From a virus, in the IMG/VR virus record IMGVR_UViG_3300033153_007483, positions 1-40,886 of that record: 40,886 nt of DNA, one strand, 5' to 3'. Numbering within the stretch: position 1 is the stretch's first letter; each line of letters opens with the position of its first letter. The translations under genes were made by a program, and so were the position numbers. The notes under the pieces were generated by a model. The model was not told where the DNA came from. It did no database searches and saw only the letters and a list, made by a program, of their open reading frames with translations. Positions 14,267-21,893 of this stretch are shown here, piece after piece.

Positions 14267-14815
14267 ATGGGGATTTTTTCAAGAGGTTTAGGGTTCTTTA
14301 AAGGTAAGAAAACTTTTACAGGTGATGAGTTTATCTTTAAGTATCTTAGAAACTCAGCACTTTCTAAAGATATAAATATTAATGGGAGCGTAACCCCTGT
14401 TTTTTTCGAGTATATTGTACCTGAAGGTAAAAATGCTTGGATAACAAGAGTTAATTTATTTGCGCTTAATCAAAATATCAAGATTGATACTTTTTTCGGT
14501 GTTGCTCCATTAACCAATGGTGTTACTTTTTGCGTATCAGATGAAAACGATAATGTGCTTATTGATTTTACAGATGGTGAAGGGATTAAAACAAATGAAG
14601 AGTTTGTTTCACTTGCTGGCTCTGATGTTAACACAACTTCATCATCGTTAGGTAATGATGCCGATGGATCAGCTATCAGATGGACTATTTCAAAGGCTGG
14701 TGAGCCTCTTTTCTTAAGAGAAGGGCATAAGTTAAGAATGAAAGTAAGCGACGACATAAGCGATATTGATATGCTGAGGGCAATGATCCAAGGTATTATA
14801 GTCGATAAGTTTTAG
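14267..14815 (+). CDS. Structural-type protein, paralogue B
   Basis: 182 residues, GGGGGA SD. It shares with paralogue A the opening (MGIFSRGLGFFKGKKTF), the central VPEGKNAWITRV and the end (AGEPLFLREGHKL ... DIDMLRAMIQGIIVDKF). The middle has diverged, including an extra Ser/Thr/Asp-rich stretch. The tandem duplication implies a protein present as two variants, perhaps at quasi-equivalent sites of the head or as decoration. Function inferred from position only. Confidence 0.6.
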   Translation: MGIFSRGLGFFKGKKTFTGDEFIFKYLRNSALSKDININGSVTPVFFEYIVPEGKNAWITRVNLFALNQNIKIDTFFGVAPLTNGVTFCVSDENDNVLIDFTDGEGIKTNEEFVSLAGSDVNTTSSSLGNDADGSAIRWTISKAGEPLFLREGHKLRMKVSDDISDIDMLRAMIQGIIVDKF

Positions 14816-14823
14816 GGGGATCT

Positions 14824-15345
14824 ATGGCAATACAGGGTTTTAAACGAGCCAATATAGGCATACCAGAGGAAAGGCAATTTACCAATCCTCATGTTAGGTT
14901 TATCCGAAAACATGGAAGGGTAATTCCTATCATTAATAAGAAAAGAGTTGGTCAAGACATAAGCAGGCTTGGCGAAGGAATGGCTACAACTGGTTTTGTT
15001 GTTACTGCTACAGGATTGATAAAAAGCAAGGCAGGAAAGAAAATTGGAAAAACTAGAGTTGCTAAGTTGTTCGCAAAGGATGCTAGGAAGCTCAAAAGCT
15101 CTATTCTTAAGTCAAAGTTTGCAAGCAAGGGAAAGCAATTTGCTGGAAGATATAAGAAGATTAAGTTTATTTCTAAAATATCAAGTAAAGCATTAGCTGG
15201 ATCAGTTAAGCATATGACTAAATTTGGAATAGCTACTTCTGTTCTAGGAATTGGTGCCGCAATAATAGGTTCTGAGCTACAAATGAGATCTCCTTTTGGT
15301 AAAGATTTATTCTTTATCAGAGATCAGCACGATAGGAGTTCATAA
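14824..15345 (+). CDS. FIRK-motif basic protein 1
   Basis: 173 residues, SD GGGGGAT. Residues 24-36 carry the shared motif (VRFIRKHGRVIPI). The protein is strongly basic (many Lys/Arg) with two Ala/Gly hydrophobic segments: GMATTGFVVTATGLI (about 52-66) and FGIATSVLGIGAAIIG near the C-terminus. These could insert in a membrane. Size, charge, hydrophobic patches and place between portal and head genes recall internal head or ejection proteins delivered with the DNA. No family recognised; role inferred. Confidence 0.6.
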   Translation: MAIQGFKRANIGIPEERQFTNPHVRFIRKHGRVIPIINKKRVGQDISRLGEGMATTGFVVTATGLIKSKAGKKIGKTRVAKLFAKDARKLKSSILKSKFASKGKQFAGRYKKIKFISKISSKALAGSVKHMTKFGIATSVLGIGAAIIGSELQMRSPFGKDLFFIRDQHDRSS

Positions 15346-15346
15346 A

Positions 15347-15841
15347 ATGGCCAAAAATAAAAACATAAGATTTATTAGAAAGAGGGGACGAATAATCCCT
15401 ATTGCTGTCAGTAAGGAAATTTCAGTCGGTAAAGAGATCTTGTCAGCAAAAAACAGAGCCTCAGTATTACAGGCTAGTGGTGCTGGTGCTGGTTATCTTG
15501 CAGGGCTATACGGAGCAGGGAGGCTGCACAAGAAGGCTTTAGAAGTTGGCTCAAGCAAGCTTAATAGAATTGCAAAGCTTGGAAAGTTTGGAATAGCTTT
15601 CGGTGCTGCCGCAATGTTGGCTAACGCAGTAACAAAGATTGATAAAAGTACAGCCGATGAAAAGGCTAGATTTTTAAACATCGGATCTCAGGCTAAAAGT
15701 ATACTTGGTCATACAGCGGCTTTTGCTCTTGCATATGGTGGTTATAGATTTGGAAAGAGATTTGAATATGCTGGGAAGATGGGCGTAAATTTATTAACTA
15801 AAAAAGGTATCAAGTCAATGAGACACCTAAAGGCGTTATAA
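15347..15841 (+). CDS. FIRK-motif basic protein 2
   Basis: 164 residues from ATG 15347 (AGGAG upstream; a further upstream ATG at 15296 lacks an SD). The motif IRFIRKRGRIIPI is at residues 7-19. Rich in Ala/Gly with hydrophobic stretches (GAGAGYLAGLYGAG, GIAFGAAAMLANAV, TAAFALAYGGYRFG) separated by basic segments. It overlaps the next gene by one base (TAATG). Probably works with the other three motif-bearing proteins. Confidence 0.6.
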   Translation: MAKNKNIRFIRKRGRIIPIAVSKEISVGKEILSAKNRASVLQASGAGAGYLAGLYGAGRLHKKALEVGSSKLNRIAKLGKFGIAFGAAAMLANAVTKIDKSTADEKARFLNIGSQAKSILGHTAAFALAYGGYRFGKRFEYAGKMGVNLLTKKGIKSMRHLKAL

Positions 15842-16551
15842 TGGATGATGAAAAACCGATAAAGTTTATAAGAAAAAGAGGAAGAATAATTCCCATATTC
15901 AGGACAAAGAAACAAAGAAGAGATCTTGCGCATGGAACTTCTTTACTCGCTGGTGGAGTTGCTACAACAACAGGCGGATCTTATGCCTCTGGTAAGCTTA
16001 TTTTAGCAGCTAGAAAGATTAGACAAGCCGCAAATATTGGAGCGCAAAACATTATGGCAGCCAATAGCGGTCATGTAGATCTAAAATCGTTCAGACTGAG
16101 AAAAACAAAAACTGGCAAGATATTAGGTATGGGCGGCAGGGCTTCGGTTAATCCAAAACAATTATCATTATTTGAGTCAGCTACAAAGAGAGTTAGTAAG
16201 TCTTTTTCAATAAAAAAGAGAGTTAAGGCTTACAGGTCAGCTTTTGCGGCAAGAAAAATTCTTGGATATTCCCATAGCTTTGCCCATGCTGCGGTTGGGC
16301 TTGGAGTTGATAAACTGATTGAGTCTTCAGGTATTGAAAAGCACATAGGTACAGAATACCTATCAGAAATAGCAGGGGTTGCAGCTTTCGGGACAACACA
16401 TTCTTTATCAAGAAATATTTATAGAAAAGTTGGGTATGGAGAAAGTTTAAAGAGAGGGTTTAAAAAAGATATTCTCAAGTCAGGGAGGAAATATTCTTCT
16501 CTCGTGAAAAAACTTGGTAAATATTATTTAAAGAAAAAGTTTAAGATTTAA
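15841..16551 (+). CDS. FIRK-motif basic protein 3
   Basis: 236 residues. Motif IKFIRKRGRIIPI at residues 7-19, nearly identical to that of protein 2. Hydrophobic or glycine-rich parts: GTSLLAGGVATTTGGSYASG (about 38-57) and a C-terminal region with IAGVAAFGTTHSLS. Very basic C-terminus (LKRGFKKDILKSGRKY, then YYLKKKFKI). No catalytic motif seen. Likely a head-internal or DNA-associated protein by charge and position. Confidence 0.6.
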   Translation: MDDEKPIKFIRKRGRIIPIFRTKKQRRDLAHGTSLLAGGVATTTGGSYASGKLILAARKIRQAANIGAQNIMAANSGHVDLKSFRLRKTKTGKILGMGGRASVNPKQLSLFESATKRVSKSFSIKKRVKAYRSAFAARKILGYSHSFAHAAVGLGVDKLIESSGIEKHIGTEYLSEIAGVAAFGTTHSLSRNIYRKVGYGESLKRGFKKDILKSGRKYSSLVKKLGKYYLKKKFKI

Positions 16552-16561
16552 GGACAATAAA

Positions 16562-16933
16562 ATGCCTAATGATAAGACAGATAGCAAAGGTAATAAAATC
16601 ACGTTTATTCGTAAAAATGGGAAGGTAATTCCTATCAAGGCGAAGAGTGGGGGATCTGGTGGGGCAAAGAGTGGAATAAGGAAGCCTAAGAAGGCCAAGA
16701 AAAAGAATCTTACTGGTCAAGCGAAGAGTGAATATCACGCTAAGAGAATGTCATTCCACGAAGGTCATGCGGATAGACTAAAAGGAAAAAGTAAATTTAA
16801 AGCACTTCACTCGTTTCATTCAAAACAGAGTGCAAAACATGGAAAAAAGGTTAATTGGGATCATGATTTTGAGACACATAAAGAATATAGCCAAGGGCTT
16901 AAAGGTAGAAAGAAAATGGCGAATACTGGCTAA
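16562..16933 (+). CDS. FIRK-motif basic protein 4
   Basis: 123 residues. Motif ITFIRKNGKVIPI at residues 13-25. Unlike the other three it has no hydrophobic segment: it is Gly/Ser/Lys-rich (SGGSGGAKSG, KPKKAKKK) and has many His in its second half (EGHADRLKG, LHSFHSKQSAKHGKK). Looks unstructured and DNA- or RNA-binding. It ends the four-gene motif cluster. Confidence 0.55.
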   Translation: MPNDKTDSKGNKITFIRKNGKVIPIKAKSGGSGGAKSGIRKPKKAKKKNLTGQAKSEYHAKRMSFHEGHADRLKGKSKFKALHSFHSKQSAKHGKKVNWDHDFETHKEYSQGLKGRKKMANTG

Positions 16934-16971
16934 TATTTTAATGTAAACAGTTGTTATTATTTGAAATCGGA

Positions 16972-17000
16972 TCCCTCGCTTCCTGGTGATTTAGAGGGGA
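16972..17000 (+). terminator. Weak hairpin between FIRK cluster and head gene
   Basis: TCCCTC (16972-16977) can pair with GAGGGGA (16994-17000) around a 16-nt loop. No clean T tract follows, so it is at best an attenuator or mRNA-processing stem in the 107-bp gap. Confidence 0.25.
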
Positions 17001-17040
17001 AATTGTTTTAAGTAGTTAATTTCACAAAAGAGAGTAAAAA

Positions 17041-17871
17041 GTGGTATTTAATCCAAATCAGTCAATAATCGAAAGACACGCTAGGAGCCTTCTGGGGCTA
17101 GAAGATACTCAGGCAAGAGTTATCTTAGCTCAGTATGCGGAAGCCTTTAAGCAAGTGAAAAGCCGCCTCCTGATGGTGTCTGATAATACTTTCACTGAGG
17201 CAAGGCTAAAAGTAACATTAGAGCAACTTTCTTTGTTTATTGATGCTCTAAATAGAAATCTAAAAAATGATATAAATCAGAGTTCTTTCTTCTCGTTCGA
17301 GCAAGGTATTGAAGACTCGGTTTCCGAGATAAATAAGTTCGAGAGAGATTTTACAGGGATAACAGGGATAGTCCCACTTGATGCAATATTCAAAGCAACA
17401 AAGAAAAGGACTTATTTAGTTAATCAATTTCAAGGATCAATAATTTCTTACAATGAATCATTAAGAAGTAATATTCAGCAAGAATTAACTCAGGCATTAA
17501 TACAAGGAAAATCATATACTCAAGTTATCCTAGGTGTTGAAAATGCTATGAAATCATCCATGTGGAAAGCTCAGAGAATAGTAAGAACTGAGATGCATAA
17601 TATCTATAATGTTTCAAAAATGGACGGAATGACAAAGATTAAAGATAAGCATATTCCTGACCTTAAGAAAATGCTCATTCATCCAATGGACAATAGAACT
17701 GCACAGGATTCCAAGGATCTAGCAGAGGAAAATCCTATTGTTGAAATAAGTAAGCCTTTTAAATTCAAATATAATGGCGAGATAAGAATATTTATGAATC
17801 CCCCAGATCGTCCAAATGATAGGGCAATCTTGATACCAGTACGAGATAAGTACCTTGAAAGTGACAAGTAA
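17041..17871 (+). CDS. Head morphogenesis protein, Mu F/SPP1 gp7-like
   Basis: 276 residues from GTG 17041. Characteristic features: a helical N-terminal half, then MWKAQRIVRTEMHNIYN (about 179-195), MLIHPMDNRTAQDSKDLAEE, and a C-terminal MNPPDRPNDRAILIPVRD. These are the conserved blocks of the Mu gpF-like minor head proteins. Members are bound to the portal or inside the head and assist assembly or DNA ejection. Its position before scaffold and capsid genes agrees. High confidence on family. Confidence 0.85.
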   Translation: MVFNPNQSIIERHARSLLGLEDTQARVILAQYAEAFKQVKSRLLMVSDNTFTEARLKVTLEQLSLFIDALNRNLKNDINQSSFFSFEQGIEDSVSEINKFERDFTGITGIVPLDAIFKATKKRTYLVNQFQGSIISYNESLRSNIQQELTQALIQGKSYTQVILGVENAMKSSMWKAQRIVRTEMHNIYNVSKMDGMTKIKDKHIPDLKKMLIHPMDNRTAQDSKDLAEENPIVEISKPFKFKYNGEIRIFMNPPDRPNDRAILIPVRDKYLESDK

Positions 17872-17922
17872 ATAGAGCATAATGAGTATTAAGAGCAAAA
17901 TTAATTAAAGGAGCAAGGTTTT

Positions 17923-18762
17923 ATGAAAATGTTTATTAGAATGTTATTTATGTTTTTCAGTTTTTTCTTTATGGATATTTCACGAGTAATGAAGTGCGAG
18001 GGTGGATTTATTCGCTTTGGCGGTATCGGTAATATGTTAATGGAAGAAGAAGGCGGCGGCGAAGGTGGTGCTGGCGGTGGTGGTGGAGAAGGATCTGACG
18101 GCGAAGGTGGCTCTGGTGAAGGTAAAGGCAAAGGCGAAGGTAAAGGCGATCCAGACCCTAACGATAAGGGAGCCAATGACTTTGAAGATCTTCCCGATTG
18201 GGCCAAGAAAGAAATAGGCGATTTAAGAAAAGAAAATGCATCAAGAAGAAAGTCTGGTAAGGACGTTGGCGATAGACTCGACAATTTACAGAACGGACTA
18301 AAAAAAGCTTTTGGTATCGAGCAAAATGAAGAGGTTGATCTTAACGAACAGGTTTCGGGATTAACTGAGAGGCTAGAAGAATCTCAATTTCATAATGCTA
18401 TCGTAGAAATGGCGTACGAAAACGAGATACCGAAAGATAAAATAAGCTTCTTTAAATTCCGTTTGAATGAAGCACTTCAAAGCGTAGGTGAAGAGGAAGA
18501 ACTTCCAGCCGAGGTTATGAGTGCAATAGTTCAAGAGGTTAAAGGGGCTGGGAAAGGCGCAGGAAGCACCGATCTTGAAGGAGATGAAGGAGGCAAGAAG
18601 CCTACAGGTGAAGGAGAAGGCAAGAAAAAAGACTTCTCTAAGATGAGCGCAGAAGAGTTTGTAAAAACCTCGGACAGTGATAAGAACCTTCTTTTCAAGA
18701 ATGACCGAGCTACTTATGATCGTCTGCACAGTGAAGCAAAGGTAAAACGTCTATACAGATAG
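17923..18762 (+). CDS. Scaffold-like head protein with glycine-rich linker
   Basis: 279 residues from ATG 17923 (AAAGGAG upstream). Residues 1-18 are hydrophobic (MKMFIRMLFMFFSFFFMD), then a Gly/Glu/Lys low-complexity stretch (about 43-82). A region typical of scaffolds follows: DLPDWAKKEIGDLRKENASR, a coiled region to about 165, an acidic linker, and a basic C-terminus (TYDRLHSEAKVKRLYR). It lies just before the major capsid gene, the usual place for scaffold. The hydrophobic start is odd for a scaffold; internal ATGs at 18034/18040 would remove it but lack a good SD. Confidence 0.7.
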   Translation: MKMFIRMLFMFFSFFFMDISRVMKCEGGFIRFGGIGNMLMEEEGGGEGGAGGGGGEGSDGEGGSGEGKGKGEGKGDPDPNDKGANDFEDLPDWAKKEIGDLRKENASRRKSGKDVGDRLDNLQNGLKKAFGIEQNEEVDLNEQVSGLTERLEESQFHNAIVEMAYENEIPKDKISFFKFRLNEALQSVGEEEELPAEVMSAIVQEVKGAGKGAGSTDLEGDEGGKKPTGEGEGKKKDFSKMSAEEFVKTSDSDKNLLFKNDRATYDRLHSEAKVKRLYR

Positions 18763-18781
18763 ACAAATTTTTTTATTAACA

Positions 18782-18802
18782 ACTTTCAAGGAGTTAGAAA
18801 GT
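18782..18802 (+). promoter_or_regulatory. Hairpin with SD loop at the major capsid start
   Basis: ACTTTC (18782-18787) pairs with GAAAGT (18797-18802), leaving AAGGAGTTA as a 9-nt loop. The first two bases of the GTG start (18801) close the stem. Fits a CsrA-type site (GGA in loop, over the SD) controlling the most abundant virion protein. Confidence 0.5.
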
Positions 18803-19706
18803 GACTACATCAAGCGTAGATTTAACTTTTGAGCCTAAGATTTGGCAAGACCATATCGAGGGCTATTTCGATCAAAAATTAGTGTATGGTGCTTTCGCAT
18901 ATGTACCAGAGGAAGAGTATATCCCTTATGATCTTGCTGAAGGTGGGGAGACAGTAAACTTTCCATACTTTAATAATATTGGGGATGCTGAAGAGCCAGA
19001 AGAGGAAGAGTCTTTAACAGTTGATAAGCTCACAGATGGTAACTTTACTGCTGCCGTTAAAGAGTTTGGTAAAGCTGTTGGAATTAAGAAAAAAGCAATT
19101 CGTAAGTCATCGGCTAAGAGAGATAGGATCTTTCGAGAGATGAGACAACAGGTTGCTAGAGTTCTAGCTGAGAAGCTAGATAATAATCTCAATACTGAGA
19201 CAAACGAAGCTGGTAACTTCGATCAAGGTTATCTTGCAACGGCTGCGGCTAACACAATGAGCGTTAAGACTCTCATGAGTGGTCAGGTTAAGGCTTTTGG
19301 AGATAAGGCGGATGATGCAGAAATCTGTTTCATGCACTCTTATCAGTACCATGATTATGTTACCGATGCTACGACAGGATTTATCAAGGCAGATGCTAAT
19401 GATCCTTTCTATTTCGTTAACGGATTCAAGGGAAGAGTTAATCAAGGTCTGGTAATTGTTGTTGCTGATAGTGTTAAGAAAGTGGCTGATATTGACGGCA
19501 AGGATGCTTATCAAGCAATGATCCATAAAGCTAGATCATATGGATATATGCCAGCCGAGGAAATGGATTTTGAAATGGATAAGGATATTCTAGCAAGATC
19601 TGAGGTTATGGTTGCTACTCAGTGGTACGCTGTTAAGTCTTTCCATAAGAAGAAGTCTGCGGAGTATAAAACTGCGGCAGCGGTAACAACTACCGTAACT
19701 CTTTAG
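18801..19706 (+). CDS. Major capsid protein (HK97-fold type)
   Basis: 301 residues from GTG 18801. Opening segment with FEPKIWQDHIEGYFDQ, then a long strand region with GETVNFPYFNNIG (E-loop-like), a helical spine KRDRIFREMRQQVARVLAEKLDN, and CFMHSYQYHDYVTDAT and VVADSVKKV of the A/P domains. This is the pattern of phage capsid proteins of the N4 gp56/P22-coat type. It is placed after the scaffold and followed by a strong terminator, as usual for a highly expressed coat gene. High confidence. Confidence 0.85.
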   Translation: MTTSSVDLTFEPKIWQDHIEGYFDQKLVYGAFAYVPEEEYIPYDLAEGGETVNFPYFNNIGDAEEPEEEESLTVDKLTDGNFTAAVKEFGKAVGIKKKAIRKSSAKRDRIFREMRQQVARVLAEKLDNNLNTETNEAGNFDQGYLATAAANTMSVKTLMSGQVKAFGDKADDAEICFMHSYQYHDYVTDATTGFIKADANDPFYFVNGFKGRVNQGLVIVVADSVKKVADIDGKDAYQAMIHKARSYGYMPAEEMDFEMDKDILARSEVMVATQWYAVKSFHKKKSAEYKTAAAVTTTVTL

Positions 19707-19725
19707 TAAGTCACTAAAGTAAACC

Positions 19726-19749
19726 GAGGGGGGAGTGATCCCCTCTTTT
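19726..19749 (+). terminator. Rho-independent terminator after major capsid gene
   Basis: GAGGGG (19726-19731) pairs with CCCCTC (19740-19745), 8-nt loop, followed by TTTT. Likely partial, so that capsid is made in excess over downstream tail genes. Confidence 0.8.
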
Positions 19750-19777
19750 ATCGTGAATTTTAAACAAAGAGGTAAAA

Positions 19778-20170
19778 ATGTTTAATTCAAATAACCGAAG
19801 CCATGCGGTTCTTAGCGTTGGAGCAGTAGCAGCCACGAAAGAAGTTGGCTTTATTCATGCTCAAAAGAAAATGATTGTACGCAATCTTTCAATGATTGAT
19901 ATTACGTTAGTTGGTGCTCACGCAGATAACTACGTTGAAGTCATCCCATTGGTTGATGGTGCGGAAGTTGTAGGGAGTAAGGCAGATACTAAGCTGGGAC
20001 TTGACGCAAGAGAGCCTTTAGAATGTACAATGGTTGACATTGATACCTCTAAAACAAAAGGTATCGAGCTTGAAAAAGGCGAAGTTTTAAGTGTTTCACT
20101 TACAGTTGCAGGGACAGGAGCTTTAACAAATGCCTCTCTTCATGCTGATATTGAAATAGTAGGAAACTAA
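19778..20170 (+). CDS. Probable head decoration or stabilisation protein
   Basis: 130 residues, SD AGAGGT. Beta-rich and soluble: VGFIHAQKKMIVRNLSMIDI, then VEVIPLVDGAEVVGS, ending SLHADIEIVGN. It stands alone between two strong terminators directly after the capsid gene, the typical position of a capsid decoration or cement protein. No definite family recognised. Confidence 0.6.
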   Translation: MFNSNNRSHAVLSVGAVAATKEVGFIHAQKKMIVRNLSMIDITLVGAHADNYVEVIPLVDGAEVVGSKADTKLGLDAREPLECTMVDIDTSKTKGIELEKGEVLSVSLTVAGTGALTNASLHADIEIVGN

Positions 20171-20209
20171 TAGCTAAGAGGACACAAGGAAGCGTCTAAT
20201 TAGCGATAG

Positions 20210-20242
20210 GGGCGTAGGTTTGCTCTTTCCTACGTCCTTTTT
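20210..20242 (+). terminator. Strong rho-independent terminator
   Basis: 9-bp stem (20210-20218 with 20229-20237; one G-T pair): GGGCGTAGG against CCTACGTCC, 10-nt loop, then five T. It follows the decoration-type gene. Confidence 0.85.
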
Positions 20243-20265
20243 CTAAAAGAGCGCAAGGGGCAGTA

Positions 20266-20619
20266 ATGTTAAATCCAAAAAAAAGAATACTTACCAAAAC
20301 AGGAAAGGAAATTGTAAAAAAGAGAAAAGAAGAAAGAAAGTCTCTTAAGGAAGATTCCAAAACTTCAATCAGTCTTAAAGAAAAAAGCGAAGAGCTTCTA
20401 GTTGTCTCTATCAAATTAAGAGAAGAGCTTGTTAAGTTAAATAACACCTTGAAAGAAAAAGAAGAGTTAATCGTAAATAAATCTAACACAATGAAAATTC
20501 TTGATGATCGAGTTCAAGAGCTTGAGTTATTAAATAATAAAAAGTCTGAAGAGATAAATTCTCTTAATGATCAGATTAATGAAACTAAATCAATGAAAAA
20601 TAGAAAAGGTCGTAAATAA
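20266..20619 (+). CDS. Coiled-coil protein after the capsid block
   Basis: 117 residues, basic N-terminus (MLNPKKRILTKTGKEIVKKR) followed by about 80 residues of heptad-like coiled coil (ELLVVSIKLREELVKLNNTL and onward) and a basic end. It overlaps the next gene by one base. Possibly an internal head or connector accessory protein; no family recognised. Confidence 0.5.
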   Translation: MLNPKKRILTKTGKEIVKKRKEERKSLKEDSKTSISLKEKSEELLVVSIKLREELVKLNNTLKEKEELIVNKSNTMKILDDRVQELELLNNKKSEEINSLNDQINETKSMKNRKGRK

Positions 20620-20984
20620 TGGCTTTCACTGACACAGAAAAGGCAGAGGTTTTATACTACTTAGGTTATCCAGCTAAAGTGATTGATCCCGATTCACTGG
20701 AATATAACTCTTTAGTGAATAGTAGGCTTGTTAATTTCCCAGAAGATTTTGAGGCTTTTGTAAGAAAAATAGTTGTTGATATTAAAGAACTTGAAGCGCA
20801 ACTAAAAAAATCTCAATGCACAATGGGGACTAAGCAAGTTGGAGATATAGTTTTAAATCCTGATAAAGTTGCTTCAAATCTTAAGAGAGAATTTAAGCGG
20901 CTTCTTATGGAACTATCAGAGGTTACAAACATTAGATATATTAGCAAGCGACTAGGGAGTAGTGTTGTTAAGGTGAGGTTCTAA
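20619..20984 (+). CDS. Putative head-tail connector (adaptor) protein
   Basis: 121 residues, helical: TDTEKAEVLYYLGYPAKVID at the start and KREFKRLLMELSEVTNIRYI near the end. It is the first of four short genes between capsid and tail sheath, the usual place of adaptor (gp6-like) proteins. The assignment rests mainly on position, size and helix content. Confidence 0.5.
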   Translation: MAFTDTEKAEVLYYLGYPAKVIDPDSLEYNSLVNSRLVNFPEDFEAFVRKIVVDIKELEAQLKKSQCTMGTKQVGDIVLNPDKVASNLKREFKRLLMELSEVTNIRYISKRLGSSVVKVRF

Positions 20985-21442
20985 TGAGTTGTGATTTAAA
21001 AGACTCTATTGCTGATGCTATTGATTGCGCTCTACAGGTTAGAGATGATCTAGGGCTTCAAATCCACAATGTTTATATTGTTACTAGAACTAGAGCCGTT
21101 GCAGATCCAGAACTAGAAGGATTCGGAGAAGAGGGAATGATTATTGATACTAAAGTACAAATTTTTCCTACTCCTAAAATTGTTGATTACTCTCATAGTT
21201 TAAGAACTAGAGAAGGTGGCTCAATAAAGCAGGGTGATTTAGTTCTTAAGCAGATCTCTAAAAACAATTATTCAAGAGAAGATATTGATTGCACGAAAAC
21301 AGAGATCCAAGGCGATAATGTAGAGAAATATTATTATATAAATAGTGATCTCTATACTGTTATTTCTGTTACTGAAAAAGTTATGTGGTGGAATGTTCAA
21401 GTAAGAAAACATATAAGCCAAGAGGTTTACTTTGCCGATTAA
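20984..21442 (+). CDS. Putative neck/head-closure protein
   Basis: 152 residues, SD GAGG; overlaps the previous stop by one base. Mixed alpha/beta with strands such as NVYIVTRTRAV, MIIDTKVQIFPTPKIVDYS and KYYYINSDLYTVISV. Position second in the neck cluster suggests a head-closure (stopper) protein. No specific motif recognised. Confidence 0.5.
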   Translation: MSCDLKDSIADAIDCALQVRDDLGLQIHNVYIVTRTRAVADPELEGFGEEGMIIDTKVQIFPTPKIVDYSHSLRTREGGSIKQGDLVLKQISKNNYSREDIDCTKTEIQGDNVEKYYYINSDLYTVISVTEKVMWWNVQVRKHISQEVYFAD

Positions 21443-21893
21443 GACTATAAAACTTAGTCAATTAGCATCAGAGCTAGGAATAGCTGCAAGAGATATTCAA
21501 GAGGCTCAAAGAGGCATTGTAGCAAATGCCATCATTAAAGAATTTCCAAATATTATTAAAAACTCTCCTGTTGATACAGGTTTATTTTCTCAGTCATGGG
21601 ATTTAGTACAGACAGAAACAAGTATGTTGTTAGGAAACTATGCCCCTCATGCTTCTATAATTGAATATGGAGCTAGGCCTTTTACACCTCCAATCGGTCC
21701 CTTGCTTGCATGGGCCAAAAGAGTTTTACAAGATCCTTCCCAGCCGCCAGAGTATTCTAGTGATGTCTGGGGCCTTGCTAAAGGTACTCAAAAGAAAATT
21801 AGTGAGCTAGGTATGCAACCTAAAGGTGTTATGGAAAAAGCAATACCTAAAATTATTGATCAGATAAAAATAGATATAGAGGCCATGCAATGA
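21432..21893 (+). CDS. HK97 gp10-like neck/tail-completion protein
   Basis: 153 residues from TTG 21432 (GAGG six bases upstream; no ATG nearby), overlapping the previous gene by 11 bases. The block IIKNSPVDTGLFSQSWDL, then NYAPHASIIEYGARPFTPP and LLAWAKRVL, is the signature of HK97 gp10-type proteins, which act at the head-tail joint or in tail completion. Good confidence. Confidence 0.72.
   Translation: MPIKTIKLSQLASELGIAARDIQEAQRGIVANAIIKEFPNIIKNSPVDTGLFSQSWDLVQTETSMLLGNYAPHASIIEYGARPFTPPIGPLLAWAKRVLQDPSQPPEYSSDVWGLAKGTQKKISELGMQPKGVMEKAIPKIIDQIKIDIEAMQ

Noticed and set aside
18373-18729. 118-codon minus-strand frame opposite the scaffold gene
   Set aside because: Opposite strand to a long rightward operon, no SD, low-quality composition; a shadow of the scaffold gene.
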